Origin: CAWGMT01 sp963823675
Lineage (GTDB): Bacteria; Planctomycetota; Planctomycetia; Isosphaerales; Isosphaeraceae
Direction: 5' to 3'
DNA length: 64,000 bases
Assembly: GCA_963823675.1 (NCBI GenBank)
Contig: CAWGMT010000012.1
Coordinates: 434,001 to 498,000, forward strand
Part shown: one piece after another, positions 1 through 8,698 of the stretch
Layout of the letters: every line of letters starts with the position of its first letter
How positions within the stretch are numbered: position 1 is the stretch's first letter
Made by a program: the position numbers and the translations under genes
The notes under the pieces: generated by a model
What the model saw: only the letters and a program-made list of their open reading frames with translations
Database searches by the model: none
Told to the model about the DNA's origin: nothing

Positions 1-266
1 ACGACGGCAAGCTGAAAACCGCCGCCATGGCTGCGGGCGTCGTGCTGTTCAGCCCGCCTTGATGGCCATGCCCGACAGGCGACATCTACGGACAAGCGGT
101 CGTGCCCCGCGACATTTTCCTCATAACGGAGGACGCGGTGGCATGCGAGAGTTCACCTGGCGAAGGGGAACCAAGGCTTCGCTCTCCGGAACCTCGACAC
201 CCCGTTCAACGTGGGGGCGGTCGGCGACCTGAGCGACGCGCAGCGACTCCAGAATGATCAAAGAAG
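1..266. other. Left edge, no complete gene
   Basis: No full coding region is visible. A plus-strand frame is open from base 3 to a TGA at 60-62 and reads like a protein end (ends VVLFSPP), so it may be the last 19 residues of a gene lying left of the window. It is too short to identify. Confidence 0.3.
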
Positions 267-563
267 CTACCGTTCGTTTTGAGTCCCGCGGAAGTGGGCC
301 CGTTCTGCCGGGCCATCACGAACCTCACGCACCGCGCCATTCTCGGACCGCGGCCTCTTGGCGATGTACACGATCTGCTTTCCATCCCACGAGCAGCACG
401 GGGAAAACGGTTCGTCGTAATCCGTGCTCAACTCGGTCGGGCGGCCTGGGGCATCCAACGATAGGCGCACCATCCGTTTTTTTCCCTCGATCACTCCGTT
501 GGCGACCAATGCCACGCTTGTCAGCCAAGGAAATCGCGGATGGCACTGGCCACCGGCGGTCGG
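267..563 (-). pseudogene. TolB/PD40-type beta-propeller fragment
   Basis: The minus frame encodes a short stretch resembling one and a half PD40/TolB propeller blades: RLSLDAPGRPTELS followed by FSPCCSWDGKQIVYIAKR, close to the usual SP-x-WSPDGK-x-I-x-Y pattern. The frame follows directly after the stop codon of the upstream gene, and a GTG at 515 is the only plausible start. Neither a signal peptide nor the remaining blades are present. I read it as a remnant of a larger secreted or periplasmic propeller protein; it could also be chance. Confidence 0.35.
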
Positions 564-983
564 TCACCCTGCGCGGCGTGGGGAGCCGCGTGCCGGCCAG
601 CGTAACTCGATGCGGATCGCGCCCAGCCGTTTGCGAAACAGATACATCAACGCCAGGGAGAGGAGTGCCGGCACGAGCAGGCAGATTACGAGCGGCACGG
701 TCTGCGCTGGCTCCGGGTCCAGCCTATGCGGCTTCGGAAGCGGGTTCTTCGGGAGTTCCAGTTGCTCCGGGGCGTACGTTACGTTGACGGACTCCGGCCG
801 GGTGTAAGCCTCCGGCAGAGGAGGCTCCTTGAAGCCGGCCCAGAACAGATCGCGGCCCACGTCCCGCAGGCCGGCCGCCTCGGCGGCGAGCGTGTCACTA
901 TCCCACAGGCAGGCCCGTCCCGGTCCCGCCATCGCCACGACCAAAGCCAGCATCGCGAGGCTACGTACGGTTCTTAGACTCAT
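564..983 (-). CDS. Small secreted, C-terminally membrane-anchored protein
   Basis: The product is 139 aa. The start ATG at 983 is preceded by a strong GGAGGGAGGGA ribosome site; the longer open frame upstream is poor in coding character and overlaps a repeat. Residues 1-27 form a signal peptide (SLAMLALVVAMAGPGRA) followed by a Cys. A hydrophobic segment near residues 102-122 (PLVICLLVPALLSLALMYLF) and a basic tail place the C-terminus in the cytoplasm. The middle is Pro-rich. It resembles small planctomycete envelope proteins, but I do not recognise a family. Function is unknown. Confidence 0.6.
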   Translation of the reverse strand: MSLRTVRSLAMLALVVAMAGPGRACLWDSDTLAAEAAGLRDVGRDLFWAGFKEPPLPEAYTRPESVNVTYAPEQLELPKNPLPKPHRLDPEPAQTVPLVICLLVPALLSLALMYLFRKRLGAIRIELRWPARGSPRRAG

Positions 984-1189
984 GAGATCCCTCCCTCCCG
1001 ACGGGATGCCTGAAGGGCCTCGGGCCCGAGATGGCCGATCAACCCGGGCCATTGTATGACAACTGTAGGAGTCAGTCCAGACCGGAGTCTTGTCGGGTCC
1101 GCTTTGCGGACCGCGCCCCCATTCAACCACCGTCACGGTCCTCACAGCATATCCTACACCTTTGTAAGATCCCGACTCTAAAGTGTTCG

Positions 1190-1341
1190 GCGCGGGTCTC
1201 ACGACCCCGCCTGGATCCCTGACCGAAGGTCTCCCGAGCTCGTCATAGGCCATGGCTCCAAAGGCATTTGCGCTCTCAGGGCACACTCCGAAGTAAGGAG
1301 ACCTTCGGTCGGGCACCCGTGCGGGGTCATGAGACCCGCGC
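1190..1341. repeat. 152-bp MITE-like inverted repeat
   Basis: Two arms of about 45 bp face each other. The left arm (1190-1234) begins GCGCGGGTCTCACGACCCCG and ends GACCGAAGGTCTCC; the reverse complement of the right arm (1297-1341) begins GCGCGGGTCTCATGACCCCG and ends with the same 14 bases. Between these matching outer and inner blocks the arms differ over about 10 bases. No open frame of its own is convincing. The structure fits a miniature inverted-repeat element or a large intergenic hairpin. Confidence 0.7.
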
Positions 1342-1692
1342 ACAACAAGCGCGACCTCGAAGCGCAACCAAAGCTGCGCGTGGCCAAAGGCTCTCAGGAG
1401 CCGTGCAAGCCCAACTTTTCACCGCGCCAGCCTCGCCCTCCCAGGATCACGAAACCCCATTTGGGTCGGTCTTCCGCGAGCTCGCCGGTCCGATTCTGAC
1501 AAAGGTCGCGCCGCTGGCCGGCGCCGCGATGTTCGGGTAGCATCATTGGGATCGTCGATTCCGCCACGGGAGTCAGTGTCCGGAACCACCAGACCCGGGC
1601 GGGTCCCCTGGTCATGGTCGTCCCCCCGAGAGCGGCGCCCTCGGAACGGTGTGTTCACCGATCCAGCCCGGTCGGCGGAAAGGAGGCCTGTG
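1342..1692. other. Intergenic, possible broken gene end
   Basis: A plus frame ending at 1540 has a protein-like end (ETPFGSVFRELAGPILTKVA), interrupted on its left by the inverted repeat. It could be a truncated gene end, but no family is recognisable. The remainder is the leader of the acyltransferase gene, with its ribosome site AAAGGAGG at about 1679-1686. Confidence 0.25.
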
Positions 1693-2931
1693 ATGTCCAT
1701 CGAGCCGGCCGCGTCGCCGGACCACGCAACTCCTCTCATGGCGCCGGCGCGACCGCCGGCGCCGCGAGCAAGACGCGTCGACGCCGTCGATGTCCTCCGT
1801 GGGGCCGTGATGGTGTTGATGGCGCTCGATCACACCCGCGACTACTTCGGCAACGCGGCCATCGACCCTACGGACCTGTCCAGCGCGAGCCCGGCGCTGT
1901 TCCTGACACGATGGGTGACCCACTTCTGCGCGCCGGTTTTCGCCTTCCTTGCGGGGACTGGCGCCTATCTGGCGGGCTCCGGCGGCCGGTCGCGGGGCGA
2001 CCTCGCGGCGTTCCTCGCTTCGCGGGGGGCCTGGTTGATCTTCCTCGAAGTGACGGTCGTCCGGCTTGGCCTCTTTTTCGAACCCGTGAACGCCCCGGTG
2101 ATCTTGACGGTCCTCTGGTCGATCGGGGCCTCATTCGTCGTGCTGGCAGGGCTGGTCTTCCTGCCGAGCCGGGTGGTCGGGGCGCTCGGGGTGCTGCTGA
2201 TCGCGACGCACGGCCTGGCCGGCGGCTTGTCGGCGGGCTCCGGGGCCCCCGCCGCTTTGCGGGCGGCCGGCGCGCTGCTGCTTACGCGCGGGTTGTTGCC
2301 GCTGCCCGGTGGCGTGAACGTGGTCGTCGCCTACCCGCTCCTCCCCTGGCTGGGCGTGGTCGCCGCGGGCTACGGTTTCGGCGAGGTCATCCGGCTCGAG
2401 CCGGCGCAGAGGCGGCGGGTGATGTGGATCACGGGCGTCGCAATGACAGCCGCCTTCGTGTTCCTGCGGGCGTGGGGCATTTATGGCGAACCGAGCCCGT
2501 GGACAACGCAGGCGACTCCGCTCTTGACCGGGCTCTCGTTCATCAACTGTACGAAGCAGCCGCCTTCGCTGCTCTTCGTGCTGATGACGCTCGGCCCGGC
2601 GATCGCGGCCCTGGCGGTGATCGACCGCGTGGACATCCGCGGCCCGGTCGGCCGCGCCCTCGTAACGCTCGGCCGCGTCCCGCTCTTCTATTTCCTCTTG
2701 CAATGGTACGTCATCCATCCGCTCGCCGTGCTGGCGGGCCTGGTGCGGGGATTGCCGGTCGCCTGGCTGTTCTCGCCGGCCGCTCTGGGCCCCCCTCCCG
2801 ACGGCTGGGCTCTGAGCCTGCCCGGCATCTACGCCGCGTGGGCCGTGGTGCTCGCCGTCCTCTACATACCGTGCCGTTGGTTCGCCGGGGTCAAGGCGAG
2901 CCATCCCGGAGGCTGGCTGTCTTACCTTTGA
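1693..2931 (+). CDS. DUF1624/HGSNAT-type membrane acyltransferase
   Basis: The product is 412 aa from the ATG at 1693, which has an AAAGGAGG site seven bases upstream; the frame is open further upstream but without coding character. Near residues 29-50 it carries RVDAVDVLRGAVMVLMALDH followed by TRD, the signature start of the heparan-alpha-glucosaminide N-acetyltransferase-like domain (DUF1624, PF07786), where the His lies in the first membrane segment. About ten hydrophobic helices follow, with no long soluble domain. Family members are inner-membrane proteins thought to move acetyl groups across the membrane onto sugars; the substrate here is unknown. It stands alone, with a small membrane protein 60 bp downstream. 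Confidence 0.8.
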   Translation: MSIEPAASPDHATPLMAPARPPAPRARRVDAVDVLRGAVMVLMALDHTRDYFGNAAIDPTDLSSASPALFLTRWVTHFCAPVFAFLAGTGAYLAGSGGRSRGDLAAFLASRGAWLIFLEVTVVRLGLFFEPVNAPVILTVLWSIGASFVVLAGLVFLPSRVVGALGVLLIATHGLAGGLSAGSGAPAALRAAGALLLTRGLLPLPGGVNVVVAYPLLPWLGVVAAGYGFGEVIRLEPAQRRRVMWITGVAMTAAFVFLRAWGIYGEPSPWTTQATPLLTGLSFINCTKQPPSLLFVLMTLGPAIAALAVIDRVDIRGPVGRALVTLGRVPLFYFLLQWYVIHPLAVLAGLVRGLPVAWLFSPAALGPPPDGWALSLPGIYAAWAVVLAVLYIPCRWFAGVKASHPGGWLSYL

Positions 2932-2991
2932 TCTTCAAGGGTACCAGAGCGCGAATCACGCAGAGATGAGAGTTACCAAGGGAGCCCGACC

Positions 2992-3162
2992 ATGCGACCT
3001 CGCCGCGTTCGCTTCACGATCCAGGGCCTGATGATGGCGGTCTTGGTCGTGGCCGTCCTTCTCTCAATGCCAATCAGGGACCTCGTCGTCCTCATCCTCT
3101 GTACGACGGTTCTGGCCACCATGTTTTATTGTGCCTATCGATTGGCACTCATGACCATTTGA
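2992..3162 (+). CDS. Small two-helix membrane protein
   Basis: A 56-aa product, MRPRRVRFTIQGLMMAVLVV onward, with a GGGAG site seven bases before the ATG. A short basic N-terminus is followed by a hydrophobic stretch (residues 10-27) and a second one (31-53), ending MTI. The RFTIxxLMxAVxVVA start is common in tiny planctomycete membrane proteins of unknown function. It is co-directional with the acyltransferase 60 bp upstream and may be co-transcribed. Confidence 0.65.
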   Translation: MRPRRVRFTIQGLMMAVLVVAVLLSMPIRDLVVLILCTTVLATMFYCAYRLALMTI

Positions 3163-3208
3163 CTGACGGATCGAGATCGTGATACGGGCATCATCTCACG
3201 CGGCACGG

Positions 3209-3679
3209 TTATCGGTCTTCCTTATGGGGCACGTTGAAAAACTTGCTTTCGCTTGCATTCCGCTCCAACTCATGTGCGTATCTCTCGCGTATAATCACGA
3301 AAAGAAAATCATTATTATATTTCCAAAGCTCGTGCGCTCCTGATTGGTAATACCACAAGTGCGTCGGCATGGACCCCAGCTCGCTGATCGGCACGAACCC
3401 CTGATCTGCATTCCGATATCGCTTGACAACACGAGCCTTGATGCGGGTGTCTAGCAGTGGCAGCATCACGGTGTAGACGATCTTCCCCGCCTTGTAATCA
3501 GCAAAATCACGGTCCGCCTCCTGACGCAGTTCCGGCCCTATCTCCCAGAGCTCCGGCGGCTTTTCACCCGAGCACTGCAATACCAAGAGTGCCAGCATGC
3601 CAGCTAGGAAGGATAAGCAAGCGACAACGACAACGATGACGGTGTAACACCTTTCGATCACGCCTTGCCGAAAAGTCAT
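3209..3679 (-). CDS. Membrane-anchored hypothetical protein
   Basis: A 156-aa product. The ATG at 3679 is preceded by AGGAGGGA eight to ten bases upstream, so I prefer it to the in-frame ATG 24 codons earlier. One N-terminal membrane segment (residues 11-36, TVIVVVVACLSFLAGMLALL) ends at a Cys and leads into a charged soluble domain of about 115 residues rich in Tyr and Arg. No catalytic motif or known family is recognisable. The soluble part is predicted outside the cytoplasm if the basic N-terminus stays inside. Confidence 0.65.
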   Translation of the reverse strand: MTFRQGVIERCYTVIVVVVACLSFLAGMLALLVLQCSGEKPPELWEIGPELRQEADRDFADYKAGKIVYTVMLPLLDTRIKARVVKRYRNADQGFVPISELGSMPTHLWYYQSGAHELWKYNNDFLFVIIRERYAHELERNASESKFFNVPHKEDR

Positions 3680-3778
3680 CGGACCAGTCCCTCCTATCGC
3701 CATCATGCAGTCTCTGGCGACGCTCTCAAGATGACATGCAATAAGGGACATAAATACCCGTTATTTAGGGAGGCAACC

Positions 3779-3850
3779 ATGAAGCTGCGAACCGGGCTCG
3801 CGTTGGCGGCCATCTTAGCCGCCGGCGTAGCAGGTGCTGCCCAGGACTAA
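3779..3850 (+). CDS. Micro-ORF consisting of a signal peptide
   Basis: Twenty-three residues, MKLRTGLALAAILAAGVAGA then AQD and a stop. GGGAGG lies five bases before the ATG. The whole product is a textbook signal peptide with a cleavage site after AGA and only a few residues beyond. A 232-bp repeat begins ten bases after the stop. It may be the head of a secreted protein whose body was lost when the repeat arrived, or a genuine micropeptide. Confidence 0.4.
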   Translation: MKLRTGLALAAILAAGVAGAAQD

Positions 3851-3860
3851 CTGCGAACGA

Positions 3861-4092
3861 CGTGCATTGCAACGCCAGATCATTCCCACTCTTTTGAATT
3901 AGCGACAAGTGCTGGAGCCGCATAGAAGTTCCGACGCGCTTTGGGAGCCAAGCTCGAACATTTTGCCTGGCGATTGTTGGGAGGATCTGCCGAGCGGGAC
4001 ATTGCACTCTAATTAAAAGCCGCTCAGTGCTAACGGGTTAGGAATCTCTGTCGGATTCGATCGCAGCGAAACGGTCGCGGTAGCAATGCATG
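3861..4092. repeat. Dispersed repeat family, copy A (full length)
   Basis: Starts CGTGCATTGCAACGCCAG and ends GCAATGCATG, so the ends are inverted copies of each other. It aligns over its whole length with the copy at 7615-7852, sharing blocks such as GCCTGGCGATT, GGAGGATC and CGGATTCGATC. No intact frame crosses it. This is consistent with a non-autonomous, transposase-dependent element. Confidence 0.7.
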
Positions 4093-4150
4093 TTCTTTTA
4101 AGTCGAGCGGACGTTTCAATCGTTCAAGATGTCGTGAGGGCCTCCAGTCG

Positions 4151-4253
4151 CCGAGCCAGACACTGCTCGCGAATCAGAAGCCGTAGGGCGCAGACGGGTC
4201 AGGAGTCCGTGTCGGATTCGATCGCAGCGAAACGGTCGCGGCAGCAATGCATG
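4151..4253. repeat. Dispersed repeat family, copy B (right part only)
   Basis: Covers the right 100 bp of the family: CCGAGCCAGACACTGCTC, then TCGGATTCGATCGCAGCGAA, ending GCAGCAATGCATG. The left half is missing. It lies 59 bp beyond copy A in the same orientation and ends 15 bp before the stop codon of the minus-strand gene at 4268. Confidence 0.65.
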
Positions 4254-4267
4254 CCCTTTTCAGTTGA

Positions 4268-4756
4268 TCACGGCAGCCTGCCGACTAAGCTCCCGTCCTC
4301 GTCGAAAATTCGGATCAGCGCTCCCACATCTTGTGGAACTCCCATCGACACGCGCAGTTTTCCGGCCCGATCATAAAGCCTCAAGACGGGGGTCCCATTG
4401 TCGATTCCGATAGCCAGGCGTCCCTTTTCGTTGCCCGATTCGGCAATGGCCAGCTCCGGTTCCTTGTCTTTGGCGATATCGAGTGTAAGCCGGGCCTTCC
4501 CCATGGGGTCAAAGAACGTCATGTCGGGAATCTCCGGAATGGCGCTCAGAACCAGCCGATCCTTGCCATCACGCTGCACGACCCGGAGCGTCTCGACGCG
4601 CAACTCCTTGGCCGGAGGGTCCGCCATCGCGGTGAAAGCGACGATGGCCGCGGCCGCCACCGTGAAAAGGCCGCCAAACCGCCAGTAATGCAGCTCACGC
4701 TCGATTCGCTCAAGGCGTTCCTGAGTCTGGTCGTCGAACGCCGTCTGCACAGCCAT
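4268..4756 (-). CDS. Membrane-anchored protein with a beta-rich repeat domain
   Basis: A 162-aa product with GGGAGG seven bases before the ATG. The N-terminal 25 residues are charged and helical (ERLERIERELHYWRF), then one membrane segment (about 27-45) and an extracytoplasmic domain built of short repeated strands of the kind RLVLS, RLTLDI, RLAIGI, VLRLYD and LRVSMG, each about 18-25 residues apart. The pattern suggests a small beta-solenoid or sheet. No family name is assigned. It ends at the edge of repeat copy B. Confidence 0.65.
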   Translation of the reverse strand: MAVQTAFDDQTQERLERIERELHYWRFGGLFTVAAAAIVAFTAMADPPAKELRVETLRVVQRDGKDRLVLSAIPEIPDMTFFDPMGKARLTLDIAKDKEPELAIAESGNEKGRLAIGIDNGTPVLRLYDRAGKLRVSMGVPQDVGALIRIFDEDGSLVGRLP

Positions 4757-4778
4757 CGCTAGCCTCCCGATATAAGTT

Positions 4779-5552
4779 TTAAGGGTCGATATTGGCGTTT
4801 CGGAGAATAAAGGCCGTGTTGGACGTGTAAACCTGAGCGTAGATTGTCACGATCACCGATCCCTGACTGATGACGCCGCGGGTATGCGTGCTGCTGGGAA
4901 TGTAACGGATATTCATCACGCCCTGAGCGTAACCTCCGTCATAAAGCCCCGCGCTGATGTTGACATCGAGGCTGACCTGAGTAAAGCGGTTGGGACGCCC
5001 GGCACTGTCAACATTTTGTTGCGGCGCGAGCAGATCGAGCCCGAGAACAGTATTGGAGTTGAGGTTGCGGTCAAAGATCGCGCAGACCCCGCCGATCTGG
5101 GCGTTGGGGTCCTTGGGAGTGACTATCAGCAGTTGAATATCGCAGTGCCGCATCGTGTTGGCGGTCCCGGCGGCCGCGATGAACGTCTGGAGCGCCTCGG
5201 TGCTCGTCCGACCAGCCCCGATGGTATATGTGCCGGAGAACTGCGCGGAGAACCCTTCTCTGCGGATCTCGCGTGGGGTCAGAGTTCCCGTGGGCGTGAG
5301 TGCCAGGTTAGTGCCGATCGGCGGCGGACCTTGATTGGCGGCGGTCGCGATCGAACTCGTGGACGGAGCGAAGCCGTCGTCCAAGGCTTGGCTGAGCGCG
5401 GAACTGATGGCCTGGCTTGTTGATGCGCTCTGGGGTCTCCCAGCCGCAGCGAGGCTGTTGGCAGCCATAATGTCCGTATATACCGAGAGTAGCTCGCGGC
5501 GTTCGCACTGTTCCACCACGAGCCGTCTGACGCGAGGGATACGGCGTGCCAT
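4779..5552 (-). CDS. Secreted protein with LEPR-XLL-like N-terminus
   Basis: A 257-aa product. Two ATGs are adjacent at 5555 and 5552; GGGAGG directly upstream favours 5552. Residues 1-24 read MARRIPRVRRLVVEQCERRE then LLSV, close to the LEPR-XLL export signature seen on many planctomycete surface proteins in place of a classical signal peptide. The rest is rich in Ser, Thr, Asn and beta strands, with no recognised catalytic motif. It starts 35 bp after the TolC-like gene ends and may be co-transcribed with it. It is probably a cell-surface protein. Confidence 0.65.
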   Translation of the reverse strand: MARRIPRVRRLVVEQCERRELLSVYTDIMAANSLAAAGRPQSASTSQAISSALSQALDDGFAPSTSSIATAANQGPPPIGTNLALTPTGTLTPREIRREGFSAQFSGTYTIGAGRTSTEALQTFIAAAGTANTMRHCDIQLLIVTPKDPNAQIGGVCAIFDRNLNSNTVLGLDLLAPQQNVDSAGRPNRFTQVSLDVNISAGLYDGGYAQGVMNIRYIPSSTHTRGVISQGSVIVTIYAQVYTSNTAFILRNANIDP

Positions 5553-5586
5553 CATCTCCTCCCTGACCTCCCGGCCCCGGCTTCCA

Positions 5587-7229
5587 TCATGGCATGATCC
5601 GCCTGCCGACTGTCGTATTCAGCGAGAGCATGCTCTGCCGGTGCCGGATTGCCGTGTCGAGGTATTGCTTGACGACGTCGTTGTAGTCGAGCTGGGCCTG
5701 AAGATAAGCGAGCTGGCTGGTCTGCCCACCGAGCCAAAGCCGGAAGGCAGCGTCGCGCACCTGGCGGGCGGCGGGCTCGACGACGTCGCGCAGCTCGTCG
5801 ACCAGGCGCTTCGATACATCGTATTCCAGACTGGCCTGCTCGACGTCGATTCGAAGCTGACGCTCCTGGTCGGCAAGCTGCATCTGCGACTGACCCACGT
5901 TGATCTTGGCTCGCTGGATGCCGCCCTGATTGCGGTTGTAGATCGGCATGGGGGCGGTCACACCCAGGGCCCATGAATACTGGCCTTTGAGGCCGTAGGG
6001 GGAATTATCCTGAAACGTGTAGGGCTGCCAAAGCACATAGATGTCCGAGAGCGCGTTGGCCCTGGCGAGGCGAACGTCGGCTTCGGCCCGCGAAACACCC
6101 AGGCGAAACGAGAGCACATCAGGGCGGAATTCCAGCGCAATCCTGGTCAGGTCGTCAAGTGGCGGCGGAGGCGGGGCGGTGTCCCCGATCGTCCCTTTCA
6201 ACTCGAACGACCTGGCTTCTTCGTTGGTGAGATTCATGAGCGACCCCAAGGCGAGCTTCGCCTTGCGGTACGCTGTCCCGGCATCGACCAATCCCAACTT
6301 GGCGGTCTGGAGCTTGATCTTCACCTGACTGAGATCGGAGAGGGGAACCTGGCCCTGCTTCAGAAGGTGCGCGGTGATCGTCACCATCTTTTCCAGACCT
6401 TCGACGCTCTTGGATGCATACCGGGCCGTTTGGCGCGCCCCCAGCGCGGTCACGTAGGCTCCGTAAATATCGTCGATCCGGATTCGCACGGCGTCCTGGA
6501 ACTGCGCCTCCAGGACCCGTTCGGCGCGGGTGGCCACCATCGTTCGGGCTTGGCGCTTGTGAGAGATGTCAAGCGGATAAGTGATGTTGGTGTCATACTG
6601 GCTGGGCCCCCCGGCGCCGCCCGCGTAAACTGTGTGCTCGAGCCTCGGTACTGCAAGAGCTGTCCATCCTGATAGAAAACCGGGTTGGACCGGAGGCTGG
6701 CCTGGAGGGTGTCGGCCCGCGCCATGGGAATTTCCTGGTACTTGGCGCGGAGATCGAGGCTGCGCTCGAGGGCCACGTCGATGGCGCGATCCAGCGTCAC
6801 GCCATCCTCCGGTCCATCATCCTCCCGCCCGGTCGTGATCTCCAGCGTTCCATAGAACGGCTGTGCGTTCGGAGTGACCGGCTGAGCCGCGGGGGCCGTG
6901 ATCGGCATCTGGAGGGCGAGCGGTCCCTCTCCCGGCGGCGTCGTGATGGACGTGGGAACACCCTTGGGAGCCGACACACCGGCTCGACCACCCAGGATTC
7001 CGCCCGTCCCCGGTGCATTGCCGCCCAGCGAACCACCGCCGGAGCCAGCCGATTGCCCGAGCATTGAACTCCCACCGCCAGGTGCCGACCCGAGCAGCGA
7101 CCCGGAGCCTCCTGGAAGTGCAGGAACGCTCGTATCGACGGTCGGAGCCTGTGCGCGGGCACGCGTTGCTGGCAGGCACGCCGCCGCGAGCAGGAACACG
7201 CCCCACGATCGAACGAGCCCTTTGTTCAC
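5587..7229 (-). CDS. TolC-like outer-membrane efflux protein (one frameshift)
   Basis: An outer-membrane channel component of tripartite efflux or type I secretion. The start is GTG 7229, behind a GGAGGGGGG site. It has a signal peptide (VRSWGVFLLAAACLPATRARA), then about 90 Gly/Ser/Pro-rich residues, then the outer-membrane efflux repeats: long amphipathic helices with LDRAIDVALERSLDLRAKYQ and later SFRLGVSRAEADVRLARAN. The frame is lost at about 6605, inside a run of six G on the coding strand; one extra G restores PGGPSQYDTNITYPLDIS and joins both halves. An assembly indel is more likely than a dead gene. The HlyD-like adaptor at 10.5 kb is a possible partner. Confidence 0.8.
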
Positions 7230-7430
7230 GCGCCGTACCCCCCTCCGCCCCTCGCCGGATCCATCCGCATCATCAAAATCGTTGCGGGCGCGATATCCGC
7301 TGCCTTCACTAATCGGCATCCGAAAGGTCACTCGTGCAATTCCGTCATTACCCTACAATCCCTCAAACTCCGCGGGGATTTCCCAGCCGTATGCCGGCAC
7401 ACCGCAAGCTGTCGTTGCTGCGGCGCTCCG

Positions 7431-7496
7431 GCACAGACGGCTCGGGGATCTCTGTCGGATTCGATCTCAGGGAAACGGTCGCGGTCGCAATGCATG
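7431..7496. repeat. Dispersed repeat family, copy C (right end)
   Basis: Contains CTGTCGGATTCGATCTCAGG and ends CGCAATGCATG, matching the right end of the full copies at 3861 and 7615. The left portion is not recognisable beyond GCACAGACGG. Confidence 0.6.
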
Positions 7497-7510
7497 GCCT
7501 CGGTGCGGAT

Positions 7511-7614
7511 TCACAGCGCGCTGACCTCTCCGCGTACCGGAGGGAATTTGCTCGGCGAGAGGCGATACACCGTGAAGTTGGTGTTGGCGTTATCGAGCAC
7601 GTACAAACTTCGAA
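7511..7614 (-). pseudogene. C-terminal remnant of a beta-propeller-like protein
   Basis: Between repeat copies C and D the minus strand reads LRSLYVLDNANTNFTVYRLS and ends VRGEVSAL with a stop at 7511. The LYVLDNANTNFTVYRL pattern is what NHL or lactonase-type propellers show in a terminal blade. No start or upstream blades exist; the frame enters directly from the repeat. It is a truncated gene end. Confidence 0.4.
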
Positions 7615-7852
7615 GGACATGCATTGCAACTCCAGGTCGGTCCCGCTCTCTTGAATTAGCGATAGGTGCTGGAACCGCATAGAAGTCCCGACGCGCCGTG
7701 GGAGCCAAGCTCGAAGATTTTGCCTGGCGATTGGTGGGAGGATCCGCCGAGCCAGACACTGCTCTCGAATCAGAAGCCGTTCGGCACAAATGGGTTAGGG
7801 AACTGTGCCGGATTCGATCTCACGGAAACGGTCGCGGTGGCAATGCATGTCC
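7615..7852. repeat. Dispersed repeat family, copy D (full length, 13-bp TIR)
   Basis: Best-preserved copy: GGACATGCATTGC at 7615-7627 and its exact reverse complement at 7840-7852. Internal blocks match copy A throughout. It is inserted against two unrelated gene remnants, a minus-strand propeller end on the left and a plus-strand leucine-rich repeat end on the right. Confidence 0.75.
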
Positions 7853-7996
7853 AGTTCTGTTTTGGCGAATCTGCCCAGGCTGTCGCAGCTAATCCTCGCC
7901 GGCACCCGGGTAACCGATGCCGGTCTTCTGCACTTAAGGAGTATGGTCGGCCTCTCGCTAATCGATGTCAGCTACACCCGGGTTACCGACATTTGA
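7853..7996 (+). pseudogene. C-terminal remnant of a leucine-rich repeat protein
   Basis: Immediately right of repeat copy D the plus frame reads LANLPRLSQLILAGTRVTDA then GLLHLRSMVGLSLIDVSYTR and VTDI with a stop at 7996. This is the LxxLxLxxTxVTDAGL signature of the leucine-rich repeats frequent in planctomycetes. Only two repeats remain and the upstream sequence is the repeat element, so the gene was truncated. Confidence 0.6.
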
Positions 7997-8216
7997 GAAA
8001 AATCGCTTCAGGCGGCGCTACCAGGCTTGACAATCAGGCGCATCCAGCGGATCGCCGCGCATCGCACTGACCGCACCCGTGCGCTGGGACGCTGAAGCGC
8101 ATTTCGTCCGGCAAAACCTAGGTGGCAGTCACGACTATCTTCGTCGCGCCCGAACGGTCGAACTTCATGGTCAAGATCGGCGATTTGGGAGCCGATAGCC
8201 GGCGGGAGTCTTCAGC

Positions 8217-8543
8217 ATGAGTACCAGCGAGGCCCCTGCCCCACGGCGGCGATTCCACCTCGGAGACAGCCTGATCTTGATCGCGGCCTTGGCGCGCACG
8301 TTGAGCGTAGTGGCCCGCCTGGCAGTGATCGTCGCCACGCTCATCTTCGTCGATCTCGGATGGGTCGCGCGGATCGAGGTCTCCTGGGTAGCGATCCTGG
8401 CCTTCGCCCTACTCTTGTTCTGGCCGGTCCTCGGGCTTCCTTCGTGGCGTTCGGAAGCGAGCTGGATCGATCGCCTCGGCCGGGCCGTGGGATGGGGCTG
8501 GATCGTCTTTATCGCCAGCGCGATGGTCTTGATCTGTCTCTGA
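8217..8543 (+). CDS. Small membrane protein
   Basis: A 108-aa product from an ATG with GGCGGGAG about eight bases upstream. A Pro/Arg-rich cytoplasmic start (MSTSEAPAPRRRFHLGDSLI) is followed by three hydrophobic segments, roughly residues 17-45, 55-80 and 88-108. The RRFHLGDSLILIAA start is a frequent opening in planctomycete membrane proteins that usually run longer, so the present product could be shortened by an indel near residue 27. Function is unknown. Confidence 0.5.
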   Translation: MSTSEAPAPRRRFHLGDSLILIAALARTLSVVARLAVIVATLIFVDLGWVARIEVSWVAILAFALLLFWPVLGLPSWRSEASWIDRLGRAVGWGWIVFIASAMVLICL

Positions 8544-8585
8544 ATCGGTCGAATCGCTTGAACACGAGAGTTGGCGAACTGCGGT

Positions 8586-8620
8586 GGACATGCGTCGCAA
8601 CGCCAGATCGGGCCCAGAGA
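8586..8620. repeat. Dispersed repeat family, left-end fragment E
   Basis: GGACATGCGTCGCAACGCCA matches the left terminus of copies A and D with two differences; homology fades within about 30 bp. Confidence 0.5.
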
Positions 8621-8698
8621 ACACGGGGACTCCTTAACCACCGAGAGCCCAGCGCGGCGTAGCCGCAACCAGATGGCCAGAGAAGGAACCCGGATTCA

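Noticed and set aside
1614..2969. 451-codon plus-strand open frame
   Set aside because: Frame-shifted reading of the acyltransferase gene; Arg/Pro/Gly-rich and lacking membrane helices.
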